Source: Caenibacillus caldisaponilyticus
GTDB lineage: Bacteria; Bacillota; Bacilli; Bacillales; Sporolactobacillaceae
Direction: 5' to 3'
Length of the DNA stretch: 64,000 bases
NCBI RefSeq assembly: GCF_002003465.1
Contig: NZ_BDDQ01000003.1
Location: 119,847-183,846, forward strand
The notes beneath the pieces were generated by a model, which ran no database searches, was not told the origin of the DNA, and was given only the letters and a program-made list of their open reading frames with translations. Made by a program: the position numbers and the translations under genes. Below, in pieces: positions 31,033 through 45,815 of this stretch (position 1 is the first letter of the stretch; every line of letters begins with the position of its first letter).

Positions 31033-31662
31033 ATGGGACAAGTTAAAGTGCTCGATCATCCATTAATACAACATAAACTGACGTACATACGCGACCATCG
31101 GACGGGGACGAAGGAATTCCGCGAGTTGGTGGACGAAGTCGCGACGCTGATGGCTTTCGAGATCACCCGCGATTTGCCGCTTGAAGAAATCACGGTGCAA
31201 ACGCCGGTGGCTGAAGCGAAAACCTATCATCTCTCCGGGAAAAAGCTCGGCGTCATCCCGATTTTGCGCGCCGGCCTCGGCATGGTGGACGGCATTTTAA
31301 AGTTGATCCCGACGGCCAAGGTGGGACACATCGGTTTGTATCGGGATCCGAAAACGCTCAAACCGGTTGAATATTACTCTAAGATGCCGTCGGACATCCA
31401 CGAGCGCGAGCTCATCGTCGTCGATCCCATGCTTGCGACCGGAGGATCGGCGTCCGCGGCACTCACCTTGTTGAAAGAAAAAGGCGCCGTCAACATCAAG
31501 CTCATGTGCCTGATCGCCGCTCCGGAAGGCGTCCAACGCATTCAAACGGATCATCCCGATGTTGACATTTTCCTAGCGGCTCTGGATGAAAAGCTGAACG
31601 AAAAAGGGTATATCGTACCGGGGCTCGGCGACGCCGGCGACCGGCTGTTCGGAACGAAGTAA
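31033..31662 (+). CDS. upp: Uracil phosphoribosyltransferase
   Basis: UPRTase, 209 residues, making UMP from uracil and PRPP for pyrimidine salvage. The PRPP loop [15 protein letters not shown] and the uracil-binding C-terminus [19 protein letters not shown] are intact. The ATG follows AGAGGAGGCC. Confidence 0.98.
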   Translation: MGQVKVLDHPLIQHKLTYIRDHRTGTKEFRELVDEVATLMAFEITRDLPLEEITVQTPVAEAKTYHLSGKKLGVIPILRAGLGMVDGILKLIPTAKVGHIGLYRDPKTLKPVEYYSKMPSDIHERELIVVDPMLATGGSASAALTLLKEKGAVNIKLMCLIAAPEGVQRIQTDHPDVDIFLAALDEKLNEKGYIVPGLGDAGDRLFGTK

Positions 31663-32069
31663 CACCCGATCGGTTCGACTTCCCGTTTTCGCGGCGGGGA
31701 CTTAGTCGGGTATGGCGAGCGGCAACCTGGCGCTTCGCGGGCGGCGGAATCGGCGCCGGCCGCCTTCTTGGCGCCGCTCGGCAGGATAGGCGGACCGCGC
31801 GCGCCGGAAGGTTTGGACAGCCGGTGTGCCTCATGTCCGATTTCGTCATTCTGGGCTCGCCGGCCAAACGGGTTTTGTCCGTTGAATCCCTATACTTGAA
31901 CCCATGAAACCGAACGATATAAGAAGAGCAAAGCAAAAAGTACCGGGCTGTTCAAAAAAAACGTCATAAATTCACCGATTTTGTTCATGAATCTCCTAAA
32001 AAAATTGTTTAAAATTATAATGATGAGATCCTAACGATTAAAAATCAAAAAATTACACACTATTTCGCG
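31663..32069. other. Gap between upp and the atp promoter
   Basis: No gene seen. The first part is GC-rich. From about 31930 the composition turns strongly AT-rich with A- and T-tracts right up to the atp promoter, which could act as an UP-element-like activating sequence. Confidence 0.45.
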
Positions 32070-32098
32070 TTGACAAGCCCCTACCCGCTTGGTAAGAT
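32070..32098 (+). promoter_or_regulatory. Sigma-A promoter of the atp operon
   Basis: Consensus TTGACA at 32070-32075, a 17-base spacer and TAAGAT at 32093-32098. The leader to atpZ is about 330 bases and contains no supported gene. Confidence 0.85.
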
Positions 32099-32432
32099 GG
32101 CAAGGGATAAAGTAAATTAAAGGGCTTTCATTGCGAATAATTCCAGCATTTTGGCATCCCCGACTTGATGTCTTAACCGCCTTTAACCCCGCACTGAGGC
32201 CGTCCGATGCGGAAGTTCTTTTTTCCCCAAGAGGCAATTCGCCGCTTCCACGCAGGTATATGCCCGGAATTTTGGGTGATAAATGTTAATGACGTCCTGC
32301 AGTACGTGCGGTATGGTAAAAGGGCGCACGTTCTCGGCTGGACGGACGCGCCGAGGTGGGAAGGGCCGAAGGAGCGAACGTACGCATTTGCCGTCTGTTT
32401 TAAACAACGGGCGGTGAAGGAAGGGTGTTTAT

Positions 32433-32651
32433 GTGAAGAAGAACACAAACAGCCCTTGGCAGGCGGTCGGACTCGTCGGTACGCTTGGGGTCGAAATCAC
32501 TTTGGTTCTGATTGCCGGCATCTGGGCCGGAAAAGCGTTTGATCGCGCGTACGGCACGGATCCGCTTGGGCTGGTCATCGGCATTTTTGGCGGTTTAATC
32601 GTCGGGATCACCAGCGCGCTCTTCACATTACGAACTTTTATGAAGGACTGA
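32433..32651 (+). CDS. atpZ: AtpZ/AtpI-family protein (first gene of atp operon)
   Basis: Membrane protein of 72 residues with two predicted helices (LVGTLGVEITLVLIAGIWAG and GLVIGIFGGLIVGITSALF), typical of AtpZ found ahead of atpI in Bacillus atp operons. AtpZ/AtpI have been linked to Mg/Ca supply or Fo assembly; the exact role is unsettled. The GTG start follows GGAAGGGTG. Confidence 0.82.
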   Translation: MKKNTNSPWQAVGLVGTLGVEITLVLIAGIWAGKAFDRAYGTDPLGLVIGIFGGLIVGITSALFTLRTFMKD

Positions 32652-32656
32652 GACGA

Positions 32657-33076
32657 ATGGATGAATGGGCTTGGTACCGCCGCTTTATTCTCATCCTTTC
32701 ATGCGCCTTTTACGGCGCATCTCTTCTACTCTGGCTGTTCACTCCTCTCAAGTCCTTCGCCGCTGGATTTATTCTCGGAGGCCTGATCAGTCTTTATAAC
32801 ATTCTTTACTTGGCGAGACGCGTAAGGATCATCCATGAGCAAGCGGCCTGGGCCGTGCCCCGCCGCGCGGGTTCGGGGTTTGTCAATCGCGTCTTGATGG
32901 TGGCCTTCGGCGTCATCCTCGCGTATCGGTTTCCCGAACAAATCGATTACCGGGGCTTGGCGCCCGGGCTGGCGCTTGGCTATATTCTCATGGTGATCGC
33001 CGCGTGCCGCTATAACAAAAAGGAGAGGTTACCGCGCGAAGGGAGGGAGATCCTTGGAAATCACTCCGAAAATTAA
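32657..33076 (+). CDS. atpI: ATP synthase protein I
   Basis: AtpI, 139 residues, four predicted membrane helices, thought to aid assembly of the c-ring. It starts five bases after atpZ and its end overlaps atpB by 23 bases, so it is translationally coupled. Sequence conservation in this family is low, so assignment rests mainly on size, helices and position. Confidence 0.85.
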   Translation: MDEWAWYRRFILILSCAFYGASLLLWLFTPLKSFAAGFILGGLISLYNILYLARRVRIIHEQAAWAVPRRAGSGFVNRVLMVAFGVILAYRFPEQIDYRGLAPGLALGYILMVIAACRYNKKERLPREGREILGNHSEN

Positions 33077-33803
33077 GTTTCTCGGCTTAACCTTCGACGT
33101 CACCGTCATGATCGGGACGCTCGTGACCGCTATTCTCGTTCTCATCCTCGTGCTCGCCGCCACGCGCGGCCGGTCGATGCGGCCCAGGGGCATGCAAAAC
33201 GTGATGGAAATGGTGCTTGAATTCATCCAAGGCATCACGCAAATGATGCTCCCGCCGAAAAAGGCCGCCAAGTACCTCAGCTTCGCGGTCACCGTTTTTC
33301 TGTTCGTGTTCATTGCGAACGAGTTGGGCGTCATCGTGATGGTGACTTCGGAAGTCCACAAACCGATCGCTTGGCTCGGTTTGACGAAACAAGCATTGGA
33401 ATCGGCGAAAGGCGAAGTTTCCTGGTTCAAATCGCCGACATCCGACATCAACGTCACCGTCGCGATGGCGTTTGCGATCGCCCTTTACGCGCACTTCGCC
33501 GGGCTGTTTAAAAGCCCGAGGCGGTATTTCGGCCATTATTTCAAACCGTACGCCCTGATGTTCCCGCTCCATATCATCGACGAGCTCGCCAAACCGACGA
33601 CGCACGCGGCGCGGCTCTGGGCGAACATCTTTGCGGGCGAAGTGCTCATTCTCATTTTGCGCAACGGGCTGCCTTATTTGACCGGCATCCCTCTCATGGC
33701 CTGGATCGGTTTCTCCTTGTTTGTCGGAGCGATCCAAGCCTACATCTTTACGGTATTGGCCATGGTTTATATTTCACAAAAAATTGCGGATGAAGATCAT
33801 TAA
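33054..33803 (+). CDS. atpB: ATP synthase Fo subunit a
   Basis: Subunit a, 249 residues, forming the proton half-channels next to the c-ring. Several hydrophobic helices are present. The essential arginine is in THAARLWANIFAGE, corresponding to the usual LRLFGN motif; the Trp-Ala variation after it is mildly unusual. The TTG start at 33054 follows GGGAGGGAG. Confidence 0.95.
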   Translation: MEITPKIKFLGLTFDVTVMIGTLVTAILVLILVLAATRGRSMRPRGMQNVMEMVLEFIQGITQMMLPPKKAAKYLSFAVTVFLFVFIANELGVIVMVTSEVHKPIAWLGLTKQALESAKGEVSWFKSPTSDINVTVAMAFAIALYAHFAGLFKSPRRYFGHYFKPYALMFPLHIIDELAKPTTHAARLWANIFAGEVLILILRNGLPYLTGIPLMAWIGFSLFVGAIQAYIFTVLAMVYISQKIADEDH

Positions 33804-33806
33804 TGA

Positions 33807-34067
<261 letters not shown>

Positions 34068-34093
34068 TAAAGGTTGACCCAATTTGACCAAGC

Positions 34094-34119
34094 GGCGGGA
34101 AAAGCTCTTTTCTCCCGCC
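34094..34119 (+). other. Stem-loop between atpE and atpF
   Basis: GGCGGGAAAAG pairs with CTTTTCTCCCGCC (one bulge) between the c-subunit gene and atpF, without a T-run. Such a structure could protect atpE mRNA ends and help supply c in excess over the other subunits. Confidence 0.6.
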
Positions 34120-34170
34120 TTCTGTAACTGTATAAATTTCGGGTTCTTCTCTGAAGGGAGTGACTGAAGA

Positions 34171-34659
34171 GTGCTGGAATTCCATTTGGGCACGATTCTC
34201 TTCCAATTGGTCGTCTTCATTCTTTTGATGGTCATTGTTGCCAAGTTTGGGGTCGGCCCGGTGCTTGAAACGATGAAAAAGCGCCAGGACTATATCGACC
34301 AACAGCTGGACGATGCGGAAAAAAACCGGCAAGAAGCGGCCGCGCTTCTTGAAAAGCAGCGCGAAGAACTGAAGAAAACGCGTGAAGAAGCCCACCAAAT
34401 CCTGGAGGCTGAGAAAAAGCGCGCCGAAGCCCAAGCGCAAGAAATCATCGCGCAGGCGAAAGAGCGCGCCGACCGCATGATCCAAGAAGCGAAGGAAGAA
34501 ATCGCGACGGAAAGAGACAAAGCGATCGCTTCCCTCCGCGACGAGGTCGCGCATCTGTCCATGCTCCTGGCCTCCAAAGTCCTTGAGCGTGAAGTCAACG
34601 AAAAAGACCACGAAAAAGAAATCGACGCGTTTCTTAAACAGGTGGGCGAACGGCTATGA
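34171..34659 (+). CDS. atpF: ATP synthase Fo subunit b
   Basis: Subunit b, 162 residues, one N-terminal membrane helix (TILFQLVVFILLMVIVAKFG) then a long charged coiled coil forming the peripheral stalk. The GTG start follows AAGGGAGTGA. Its stop overlaps the atpH start (ATGA). Confidence 0.96.
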   Translation: MLEFHLGTILFQLVVFILLMVIVAKFGVGPVLETMKKRQDYIDQQLDDAEKNRQEAAALLEKQREELKKTREEAHQILEAEKKRAEAQAQEIIAQAKERADRMIQEAKEEIATERDKAIASLRDEVAHLSMLLASKVLEREVNEKDHEKEIDAFLKQVGERL

Positions 34660-35195
34660 GCGAAACGGTAGCAAAGCGCTATGCCGCCGCTCTTTTTGAA
34701 GTGGCGAAAGAGCGCGACATCATTGATGCCGTCGAAAGCCAAATGCAACTTGTCGCCGATACCGTCGGCGGCCACGACGAATTGAAAAGGATGCTCCGCC
34801 ATCCGCAAATCGACCGCAACGACAAAAAAGCGGTTCTGGAAAAAATCTTTAAAGACGAAGTCAATCCGGAAGTTTTGAACCTGCTCAAAATCCTCGTCGA
34901 TCGCGGGCGGGTCAACCTCCTTGACGATATTAAAGAACAGTATACGGTTATCGCCAACGACTACAAGGGCATCGTCGAAGTGACCGTGACGACGGCGAGC
35001 CCTTTAAATGAAGCCGAGGAGAAAAAGTTGGCCGAGGCCTTCGAGCGCCATTTCAACAAAAAATTGCGCATACACGCCAAAACGGATCCGAAGATCATCG
35101 GCGGCGTGCTGGTCAAAGTCGGCAATCGCCTCTACGACGGCACGTTGGTCGGCAAACTCAACCGCTTTGCGAAAGAGCTGAAAGCACAGAGATAG
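34656..35195 (+). CDS. atpH: ATP synthase F1 subunit delta
   Basis: Subunit delta (OSCP homologue), 179 residues, joining the peripheral stalk to the alpha3beta3 head. AKRYAAALFEVAKERDIID at the N-terminus and DPKIIGGVLVKVGNRLYDGT near the C-terminus are diagnostic. Coupled to atpF by a four-base overlap. Confidence 0.96.
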   Translation: MSETVAKRYAAALFEVAKERDIIDAVESQMQLVADTVGGHDELKRMLRHPQIDRNDKKAVLEKIFKDEVNPEVLNLLKILVDRGRVNLLDDIKEQYTVIANDYKGIVEVTVTTASPLNEAEEKKLAEAFERHFNKKLRIHAKTDPKIIGGVLVKVGNRLYDGTLVGKLNRFAKELKAQR

Positions 35196-35206
35196 GGGTG
35201 AAATAG

Positions 35207-36721
<1,515 letters not shown>

Positions 36722-36801
36722 CGGCAATCTGTGAAGGATGATTTTGGGAAAATGGAGGCGCGCCGGCGGAAGATCCGGCGCCTTCCGTGAAAAGGTGGTG
36801 A

Positions 36802-39125
<2,324 letters not shown>

Positions 39126-39177
39126 GGGTTCTCCCCTCAGCGTGGACTCCCGCGGCCGCCCAAGGAGGGTTGCTTAA

Positions 39178-39582
<405 letters not shown>

Positions 39583-39587
39583 GCGTG

Positions 39588-39621
39588 ATGAAACGCACGG
39601 GATGAATCCCGTGCGTTTCAT
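39588..39621 (+). terminator. Terminator of the atp operon
   Basis: A perfect 16-bp hairpin (39588-39603 with 39606-39621, two-base loop) starts five bases after atpC. The downstream T-tract is short (TTTA), so the long stem probably does most of the work. Confidence 0.8.
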
Positions 39622-40005
39622 TTAGGCCGTAGGCTCCAACGAACCCCCACCGATTCGTTGCATTTAAGCGAAGATAACGCTCATTTCACCACGTCATGTG
39701 GCCCATCATATCGTTTCACATGAATAGAGACGATTGCGGGCCTGCCATCAACCATTCATCCGTTCGGCAGGCATGCATTCGTGCGGTGAGCGATCGCAGC
39801 GACGATCGTCCGCCTTAAAAGGCGTACAACTTATTAATGGCGCCCGACAACTCTTACCCTCATTGGGCACGTCAGGATGCGGTCAAAAACGGCCGCTCCC
39901 TCTGTTTACGGAGAACGATGGCCAACGGCCCTGTCCGGCCGCGCGATCCATCGGGATCGCCCCGGCGCAGGGCCTCGATGCCATTGAAGAAAGGAGCGAA
40001 GCGTT
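39622..40005. other. Gap between atp operon and ywzB
   Basis: No gene, promoter or RNA recognised apart from the ywzB ribosome-binding site at its end. Confidence 0.45.
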
Positions 40006-40239
40006 TTGTATAATTTCGGCGCGGATGCAGCCGTTTATATTTTCGTCCACATCGTCATGTTGGTCGTGACGTGGTGGGCGCTGCAAGCCTTTCAATGGGA
40101 GCGGGTGCTTAAGCATCCGAAAAGCCCGCAAGCGAAGGTTTTGATCATCTTGTTCACGATTGCGATCAGCTATTTGGTCAGCCAATTTTTCCTGAACTAT
40201 TTAGATCATTCGCTGATTTTACCCAATCTTTTTGAATGA
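40006..40239 (+). CDS. ywzB: DUF1146 membrane protein YwzB
   Basis: Small protein of 77 residues with two predicted membrane helices (AVYIFVHIVMLVVTWWALQAF and VLIILFTIAISYLVSQFF), the DUF1146 pattern of B. subtilis YwzB downstream of atpC. The TTG start follows AAAGGAGCG. Function unknown. Confidence 0.88.
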   Translation: MYNFGADAAVYIFVHIVMLVVTWWALQAFQWERVLKHPKSPQAKVLIILFTIAISYLVSQFFLNYLDHSLILPNLFE

Positions 40240-40291
40240 CGCCGATTTTTGTCGGTTTTTGCCCCATATTTACGCAAAGTTCCACGTATGT

Positions 40292-40332
40292 GACTCCTCT
40301 CTCAGGTAAAACTGTAATTAAGGAGAGGAGTC
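40292..40332 (+). promoter_or_regulatory. Hairpin covering the ywmB ribosome-binding site
   Basis: GACTCCTCTC at 40292-40301 is perfectly complementary to GAGAGGAGTC at 40323-40332, with a 21-base loop. The right arm is the Shine-Dalgarno region directly before the ywmB ATG at 40335. When folded, translation initiation should be blocked, so this is a candidate translational switch or thermosensor. Confidence 0.6.
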
Positions 40333-40334
40333 CA

Positions 40335-41075
40335 ATGAAAAAAACCGCAATATATACCGTGCTATTTTTCATCCTGTTATTTTTTTGCGGGATCGCCCAT
40401 TCGCAGGCCGATGCGCCTTCCCCGTTGGAAAAACTGCCTGAACTCGTCCGCGTTTTGTCCGATCAAGGCGCCGCGACGCAATCGTGGCAGCTGTACGGGC
40501 GGACGATTTGGCATGACGACACATCTTCGGAATTTTATCTCCGGGCCCATCAGCTCCAAAAAACGTTCCGTTCTTTTCAATGGCAAGGCATTCGTTCGGA
40601 CGGCGGCGAACTGCGGCTTTCGGGATCGAAAAAGCTCGCGGCCATCCGGGCTTCCGAAACCATCATTTTGTTTTCATACCCCAAAAAAAACGGTTATGAA
40701 ACGTATTTAATTTATTTGGTTAAAGGTCGCTCGTGGGATACCAATAAATGGAATACTCAGTCTTCATCAATTCGTCACACCATCCGTGCATTGTTCCAAC
40801 AAAAAGGAAATTTCTTCGCTTGTGTATCGGGAAATTTCGATGGTAAAATGAATAATGTTTCAAAAAAGATGAACGCCATCCTCTCCGTTTTTCATGCCCG
40901 AATCGTGGAAAAAGTCGAGGAGAAAACGTTTAAATCCGTTTCGGCATATACTGATCATTGGCAAGACTTTATCACAAGCAATGGACGGAAAATCAATGTG
41001 CAGATCGGGCTTCGAACCGTGGGTCAAAGCACAACCGTAACGGTTGGCACACCCATTATTACGACGGAATATTAA
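40335..41075 (+). CDS. ywmB: YwmB family (TATA-box-binding-like) secreted protein
   Basis: YwmB/DUF1779 family, 246 residues. A signal peptide spans about residues 1-24 (KKTAIYTVLFFILLFFCGIAHS). The rest is poorly conserved alpha/beta sequence; position between ywzB and murA supports the identity. The ATG at 40335 follows AGGAGAGGAG; the longer frame from 40236 overlaps ywzB. B. subtilis ywmB function is not established. Confidence 0.85.
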   Translation: MKKTAIYTVLFFILLFFCGIAHSQADAPSPLEKLPELVRVLSDQGAATQSWQLYGRTIWHDDTSSEFYLRAHQLQKTFRSFQWQGIRSDGGELRLSGSKKLAAIRASETIILFSYPKKNGYETYLIYLVKGRSWDTNKWNTQSSSIRHTIRALFQQKGNFFACVSGNFDGKMNNVSKKMNAILSVFHARIVEKVEEKTFKSVSAYTDHWQDFITSNGRKINVQIGLRTVGQSTTVTVGTPIITTEY

Positions 41076-41164
41076 TGACAACGTAACGCCGGAGCATAGG
41101 CTTCCGGCCAGCCCGTACAGAAACAGATATATCGTATGATGAAATTGGACCGGAGGGGAAAGTG

Positions 41165-42492
<1,328 letters not shown>

Positions 42493-42606
42493 GCGGTATA
42501 TGGTCTTCTTACATCCGTGTTGTGTGCAGAGCACATGACGGCATCGTTCTTGCGTAAGACAAGGCAAGCGCCTTGCTCCAACGCCATTTCACTTGTTTGG
42601 CCCTTT

Positions 42607-42650
42607 GCGCGTGCCGGCAATGAGACATTCGCCTCATTGTCGGCACGCGC
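42607..42650 (+). terminator. Long hairpin after murA
   Basis: An 18-bp stem (42607-42624 with 42633-42650, one G-T pair) with an eight-base loop, followed by GTTATTCTC. Probably a terminator or mRNA 3' end structure for the ywzB-ywmB-murA unit. Confidence 0.65.
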
Positions 42651-43043
42651 GTTATTCTCTACGCTTTCGCTCCCCATTTTCCCCCAGCGGTTTTATGTAC
42701 CCCATTGTATGCCCGATCATCGCGAAATAGAACCGTTGAATCCGTGCGAATGGGCTACGGATTTGGATGCCTTGTTCTTCGCCGCCAACGCGCTTTATTA
42801 TGAATCGCGCGCTTGATTTTTCACTCTTTGTCGTGCACAGGGTGGCGGCCGATGCGGATAGGCGGCTTTGCGCATGCTGATCCCGGTTCATCCGTGTCGG
42901 GCGCCTGGGTTGCTCTATCATTCAAAAGCGCGGGAAACGACAGACCGCGCAGGCGCCGTTTCTCGGAAACAGCGGAGGGTGCGGTTCTAAAAGCCGATCC
43001 GTTCTCATAATCTATTAAAAAAATGGATTTGGAGGATCGCACA
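42651..43043 (+). other. Gap before spoIID
   Basis: No supported gene. A CATAATCT at 43006-43013, about 30 bases before spoIID, resembles a sigma-E -10 element; the -35 region is poor. Confidence 0.35.
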
Positions 43044-44048
43044 ATGAAACGCACCCCCCTCATTATCATCGGCATTTTCATTACAATGATTTTCGCCATT
43101 CCGGCGCTCATCGTCCTCCCTTTTACCGATCCAAAAGAAAGCGAGGGCGTGGCCGTGCAGGCCCGTGCCCCGGCGGCGAAAGCGACCGATCCGGCGGTTG
43201 CGGTGACCGTGTCGCGCCACGAGACGAACAAAGTTCAGACCTTATCGTTGCGCGATTATTTGATAGGGGTTGTCGCCAGCGAGATGCCCGCCGAGTTTCA
43301 AAGCGAAGCGCTGAAAGCCCAGGCTCTCGCCGCGCGCACTTACATCGTTAAAATCCTTCTGGATAAAGGCGAACGCGACAATAACGACCCGATCGTTTCG
43401 GACACACCGACGAATCAAGTCTTCAAGAGCCGGACGGAGTTAAAAAAGGCATGGGGAGCGGATTACGGCTGGAAGATTAAAAAGATAGAAAAGGCGGTCG
43501 ACGCGACGGCCGGACAGGTGCTGACATATGATGGCCAGCTCATCTCCCCGTCCTTTTTTTCGACGAGCAACGGGTATACCGAAAACGCCGAAGATTACTG
43601 GAAATATTCTTATCCCTATTTAAAATCCGTCAAAAGCCCTTGGGACTTAAAATCGCCAAAATATAAAAAAACCGTCGCTCTTTCCGTCCAGGCCGTGGAA
43701 AAGGCGCTGAACATCCGATTGCCGAAAACCGACGGTCCCGTCGGTTCGGTCATAAAGCGCACGGCCGGCAAGCGGGTCGCGTCTTTCAAGATCGGCGGGA
43801 AAATATTTACCGGCCGGGAAATCCGGGAAAGCTTGAATTTGCGGTCAACGGATTTTTCCATGGTTCGCCAAGGCAGTGAAGTCCTTGTGACGACAAAAGG
43901 CTACGGGCACGGCGTCGGCATGAGCCAGTACGGCGCGAACGGCATGGCGGAGGAAGGCAAAGATTATAAGGCGATCGTCAAATACTTTTATAAAGGGGTC
44001 GCCGTTTCGGACGTGTCGCCTTTTCTCAAAGAGTTGAAGAAAAAATAA
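43044..44048 (+). CDS. spoIID: Stage II sporulation protein D
   Basis: SpoIID, 334 residues, a membrane-anchored lytic transglycosylase that thins septal peptidoglycan during engulfment with SpoIIM and SpoIIP. An N-terminal anchor (LIIIGIFITMIFAIPALIVLPF) is followed by the SpoIID domain: GVVASEMPAEFQSEALKAQA with the catalytic Glu, SPSFFSTSNGYTENAEDYW and GYGHGVGMSQYGANGMA. The ATG at 43044 follows TTGGAGGATC. Expected to be sigma-E controlled. Confidence 0.96.
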   Translation: MKRTPLIIIGIFITMIFAIPALIVLPFTDPKESEGVAVQARAPAAKATDPAVAVTVSRHETNKVQTLSLRDYLIGVVASEMPAEFQSEALKAQALAARTYIVKILLDKGERDNNDPIVSDTPTNQVFKSRTELKKAWGADYGWKIKKIEKAVDATAGQVLTYDGQLISPSFFSTSNGYTENAEDYWKYSYPYLKSVKSPWDLKSPKYKKTVALSVQAVEKALNIRLPKTDGPVGSVIKRTAGKRVASFKIGGKIFTGREIRESLNLRSTDFSMVRQGSEVLVTTKGYGHGVGMSQYGANGMAEEGKDYKAIVKYFYKGVAVSDVSPFLKELKKK

Positions 44049-44227
44049 GGCGCTCATGAAAAAAAGGCGAGGGGCTTTGAGGCGGCGCGCCTTCATTCGT
44101 CAGAAATCACCGCTTCCGTCTTTCCCGGCGATGGCGGAATCACCGGCGGGTTGGAGTTCATGGATGAACATGGCCCGCATGGGGCGATGGCCGTTTGGCG
44201 GCTTTCATTTGCCGGGTACCTGCCGAT

Positions 44228-44259
44228 GACGAGCGGCTTCGATCCGCTCGTCTTTTTTT
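44228..44259 (+). terminator. Terminator after spoIID
   Basis: A perfect 9-bp stem GACGAGCGG/CCGCTCGTC with a seven-base loop followed by seven T residues, about 180 bases after spoIID. The bases between hold no gene. Confidence 0.9.
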
Positions 44260-44468
44260 ATCGCACAACAAACGCTATGGCTTATGGATGCCGCTTCCGT
44301 TTGTCCTTAAGACGTAAAGCCCCCGTTGGCCGTTGTGATGCCATCGTTGGCTGGGATGTTTTATTTATTGATCCCGGATCAAAGGAAGGTCGACGCGACG
44401 GAAAGACGATGGATGCACGAGCGGCGGCTGTGCGGCACCAAAAATAATAAGAATTTTTTTATTTGCAT

Positions 44469-44497
44469 GTATAGAACCTCAAGAAACTGATCAGAAT
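44469..44497 (+). promoter_or_regulatory. Sigma-F promoter of spoIIQ
   Basis: GTATA at 44469-44473 (-35), exactly 15 bases, then GATCAGAAT at 44489-44497 (-10 GgnnAnAnT). Transcription would begin near 44504, which rules out the ATG at 44496 and supports the start at 44517. Confidence 0.78.
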
Positions 44498-44516
44498 GGT
44501 TTCTGAGGTGATGGAC

Positions 44517-45440
44517 ATGTCAGATGAAAAGAAGACACCGCAAGAAGTCAAGATTACCAGACTGCGGAAGCTCACCCGTAAACGTTGGTTTTATCCGGCT
44601 GTCTACCTGTCGGCCGTCGCGATTGTTTTGGCCGCCGCTTTTTTGATTCAGCACAGCTTGAACGACCGAAAGCCGAACGCCAATGAGCACGGCAAAACGG
44701 CGCTCAACCAAAAAGACAAGGAAGCGATCCCGGTCACCGGCGCCAAGGAAGTTTTCCAATGGCCGGTATTGGACAAGGATAGCGTCGAGATCGCCATGCC
44801 GTTTTACGATGTCAACGCCGACGAAAAAGAACAAGAAGCCGCTCTCGTCAATTACAATAATACTTATGTCCCGAACAAAGGCATTTGCATCGTGGCGAAA
44901 GACGGCAAAAGCTTTGACGTGACGGCGTCCGTGAGCGGTAAAGTCGTTCGGGCCGAAAAGGATGATCTGCTCGGCTATGTCGTCGAAATCCAACATAAAG
45001 ACGGCGTAAACACGGTTTATGACAGCCTGGGCTCGATCGCGGTCGAAAAAGGGCAGACCGTCTCTCAAGGCGACGTCATCGGCACCGCCGGTGAAAACAA
45101 GTTCATGAAGGATTTGGGCGTCCACTTGCATTTTGAAATCCGCAAGGACGGCGTCGCCGTCGATCCGGTCGCTTACTTCCAAAAAACCGTCGCGAGCCTT
45201 GATAAAGTGACGAAAGCGAACAACAAAGCGACCGGCGAAAAAAGCGGATCCGGTGACGACACACGGAACGACAACGGCGCGAAAAACAACGACGGTTCGA
45301 ACAATGACAACAGGGATCAAAACAAGACGAACCAAGACAGCACGGACCAAGGAACTTCGGGCGGTTCCCATGATGATACGTCCTCTACGGACAGCGGAAC
45401 TTCCCTCGATGGCGGTGAAGGCGCCGACACGGCTCCTTAA
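44517..45440 (+). CDS. spoIIQ: Stage II sporulation protein Q (degenerate M23 domain)
   Basis: SpoIIQ, 307 residues, a forespore membrane protein that binds mother-cell SpoIIIAH across the intermembrane space to hold the engulfing membrane and build the feeding channel. A membrane helix at about 29-46 is followed by a LytM/M23 domain. The HxH motif remains (VHLHFEIRKDG), but the HxxxD metal motif is gone (VPNKGICIV), so peptidase activity is unlikely, as in B. subtilis. The last 80 residues are low-complexity, rich in Asp, Asn, Ser, Thr and Gly. The start at 44517 is set by the sigma-F promoter. Confidence 0.92.
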   Translation: MSDEKKTPQEVKITRLRKLTRKRWFYPAVYLSAVAIVLAAAFLIQHSLNDRKPNANEHGKTALNQKDKEAIPVTGAKEVFQWPVLDKDSVEIAMPFYDVNADEKEQEAALVNYNNTYVPNKGICIVAKDGKSFDVTASVSGKVVRAEKDDLLGYVVEIQHKDGVNTVYDSLGSIAVEKGQTVSQGDVIGTAGENKFMKDLGVHLHFEIRKDGVAVDPVAYFQKTVASLDKVTKANNKATGEKSGSGDDTRNDNGAKNNDGSNNDNRDQNKTNQDSTDQGTSGGSHDDTSSTDSGTSLDGGEGADTAP

Positions 45441-45465
45441 CCCTTTATACCAACGTTTCATCGAC

Positions 45466-45493
45466 CTGCCGGATACATCCGGCGGTTTTTTTT
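45466..45493 (+). terminator. Terminator after spoIIQ
   Basis: A 9-bp stem (45466-45474 with 45477-45485, two-base loop) followed by eight T residues. Confidence 0.88.
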
Positions 45494-45815
45494 GTGCATT
45501 TGTCTCCTCCGGTCCGATGGAAAGCGGATTTTGCGTGTCCGTGAACGAGTGGTGACGGCCGGAAATCCATGCGATCCGGATAATTAAAAATCGTCGCGCC
45601 CGTACACGCCCTCGTGCGATGCGGGCGGTGCGGCTTTAAGCATCCATCGTGAACGAAGCAAAGGAAGCCGCCAGACGCGTTTACGGTCGGGCATCCATGC
45701 GATGAAACAGGGATCTATGCTCTGCTTCCAGCGGGCCCTTCGATTCGGAAAGCAGGATTAGCAACGGGGCACGACGAATTGTTTAAAATGGCAGCAGGAA
45801 GGAGGGCATAGGAAA
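45494..45815 (+). other. Gap between spoIIQ and the DUF1028 gene
   Basis: No gene or clear promoter seen. It marks the left edge of an accessory block that separates spoIIQ from spoIIID. Confidence 0.4.

Noticed and set aside
32207..32542. 111-codon frame overlapping the start of atpZ
   Set aside because: It lies in the atp leader, runs through the atpZ ribosome-binding site in another frame and shows no family.
42709..42816. 35-codon frame ending ALYYESRA before spoIID
   Set aside because: It faintly recalls the start of cell-wall hydrolase domains, but there is no ribosome-binding site and no continuation in any frame.
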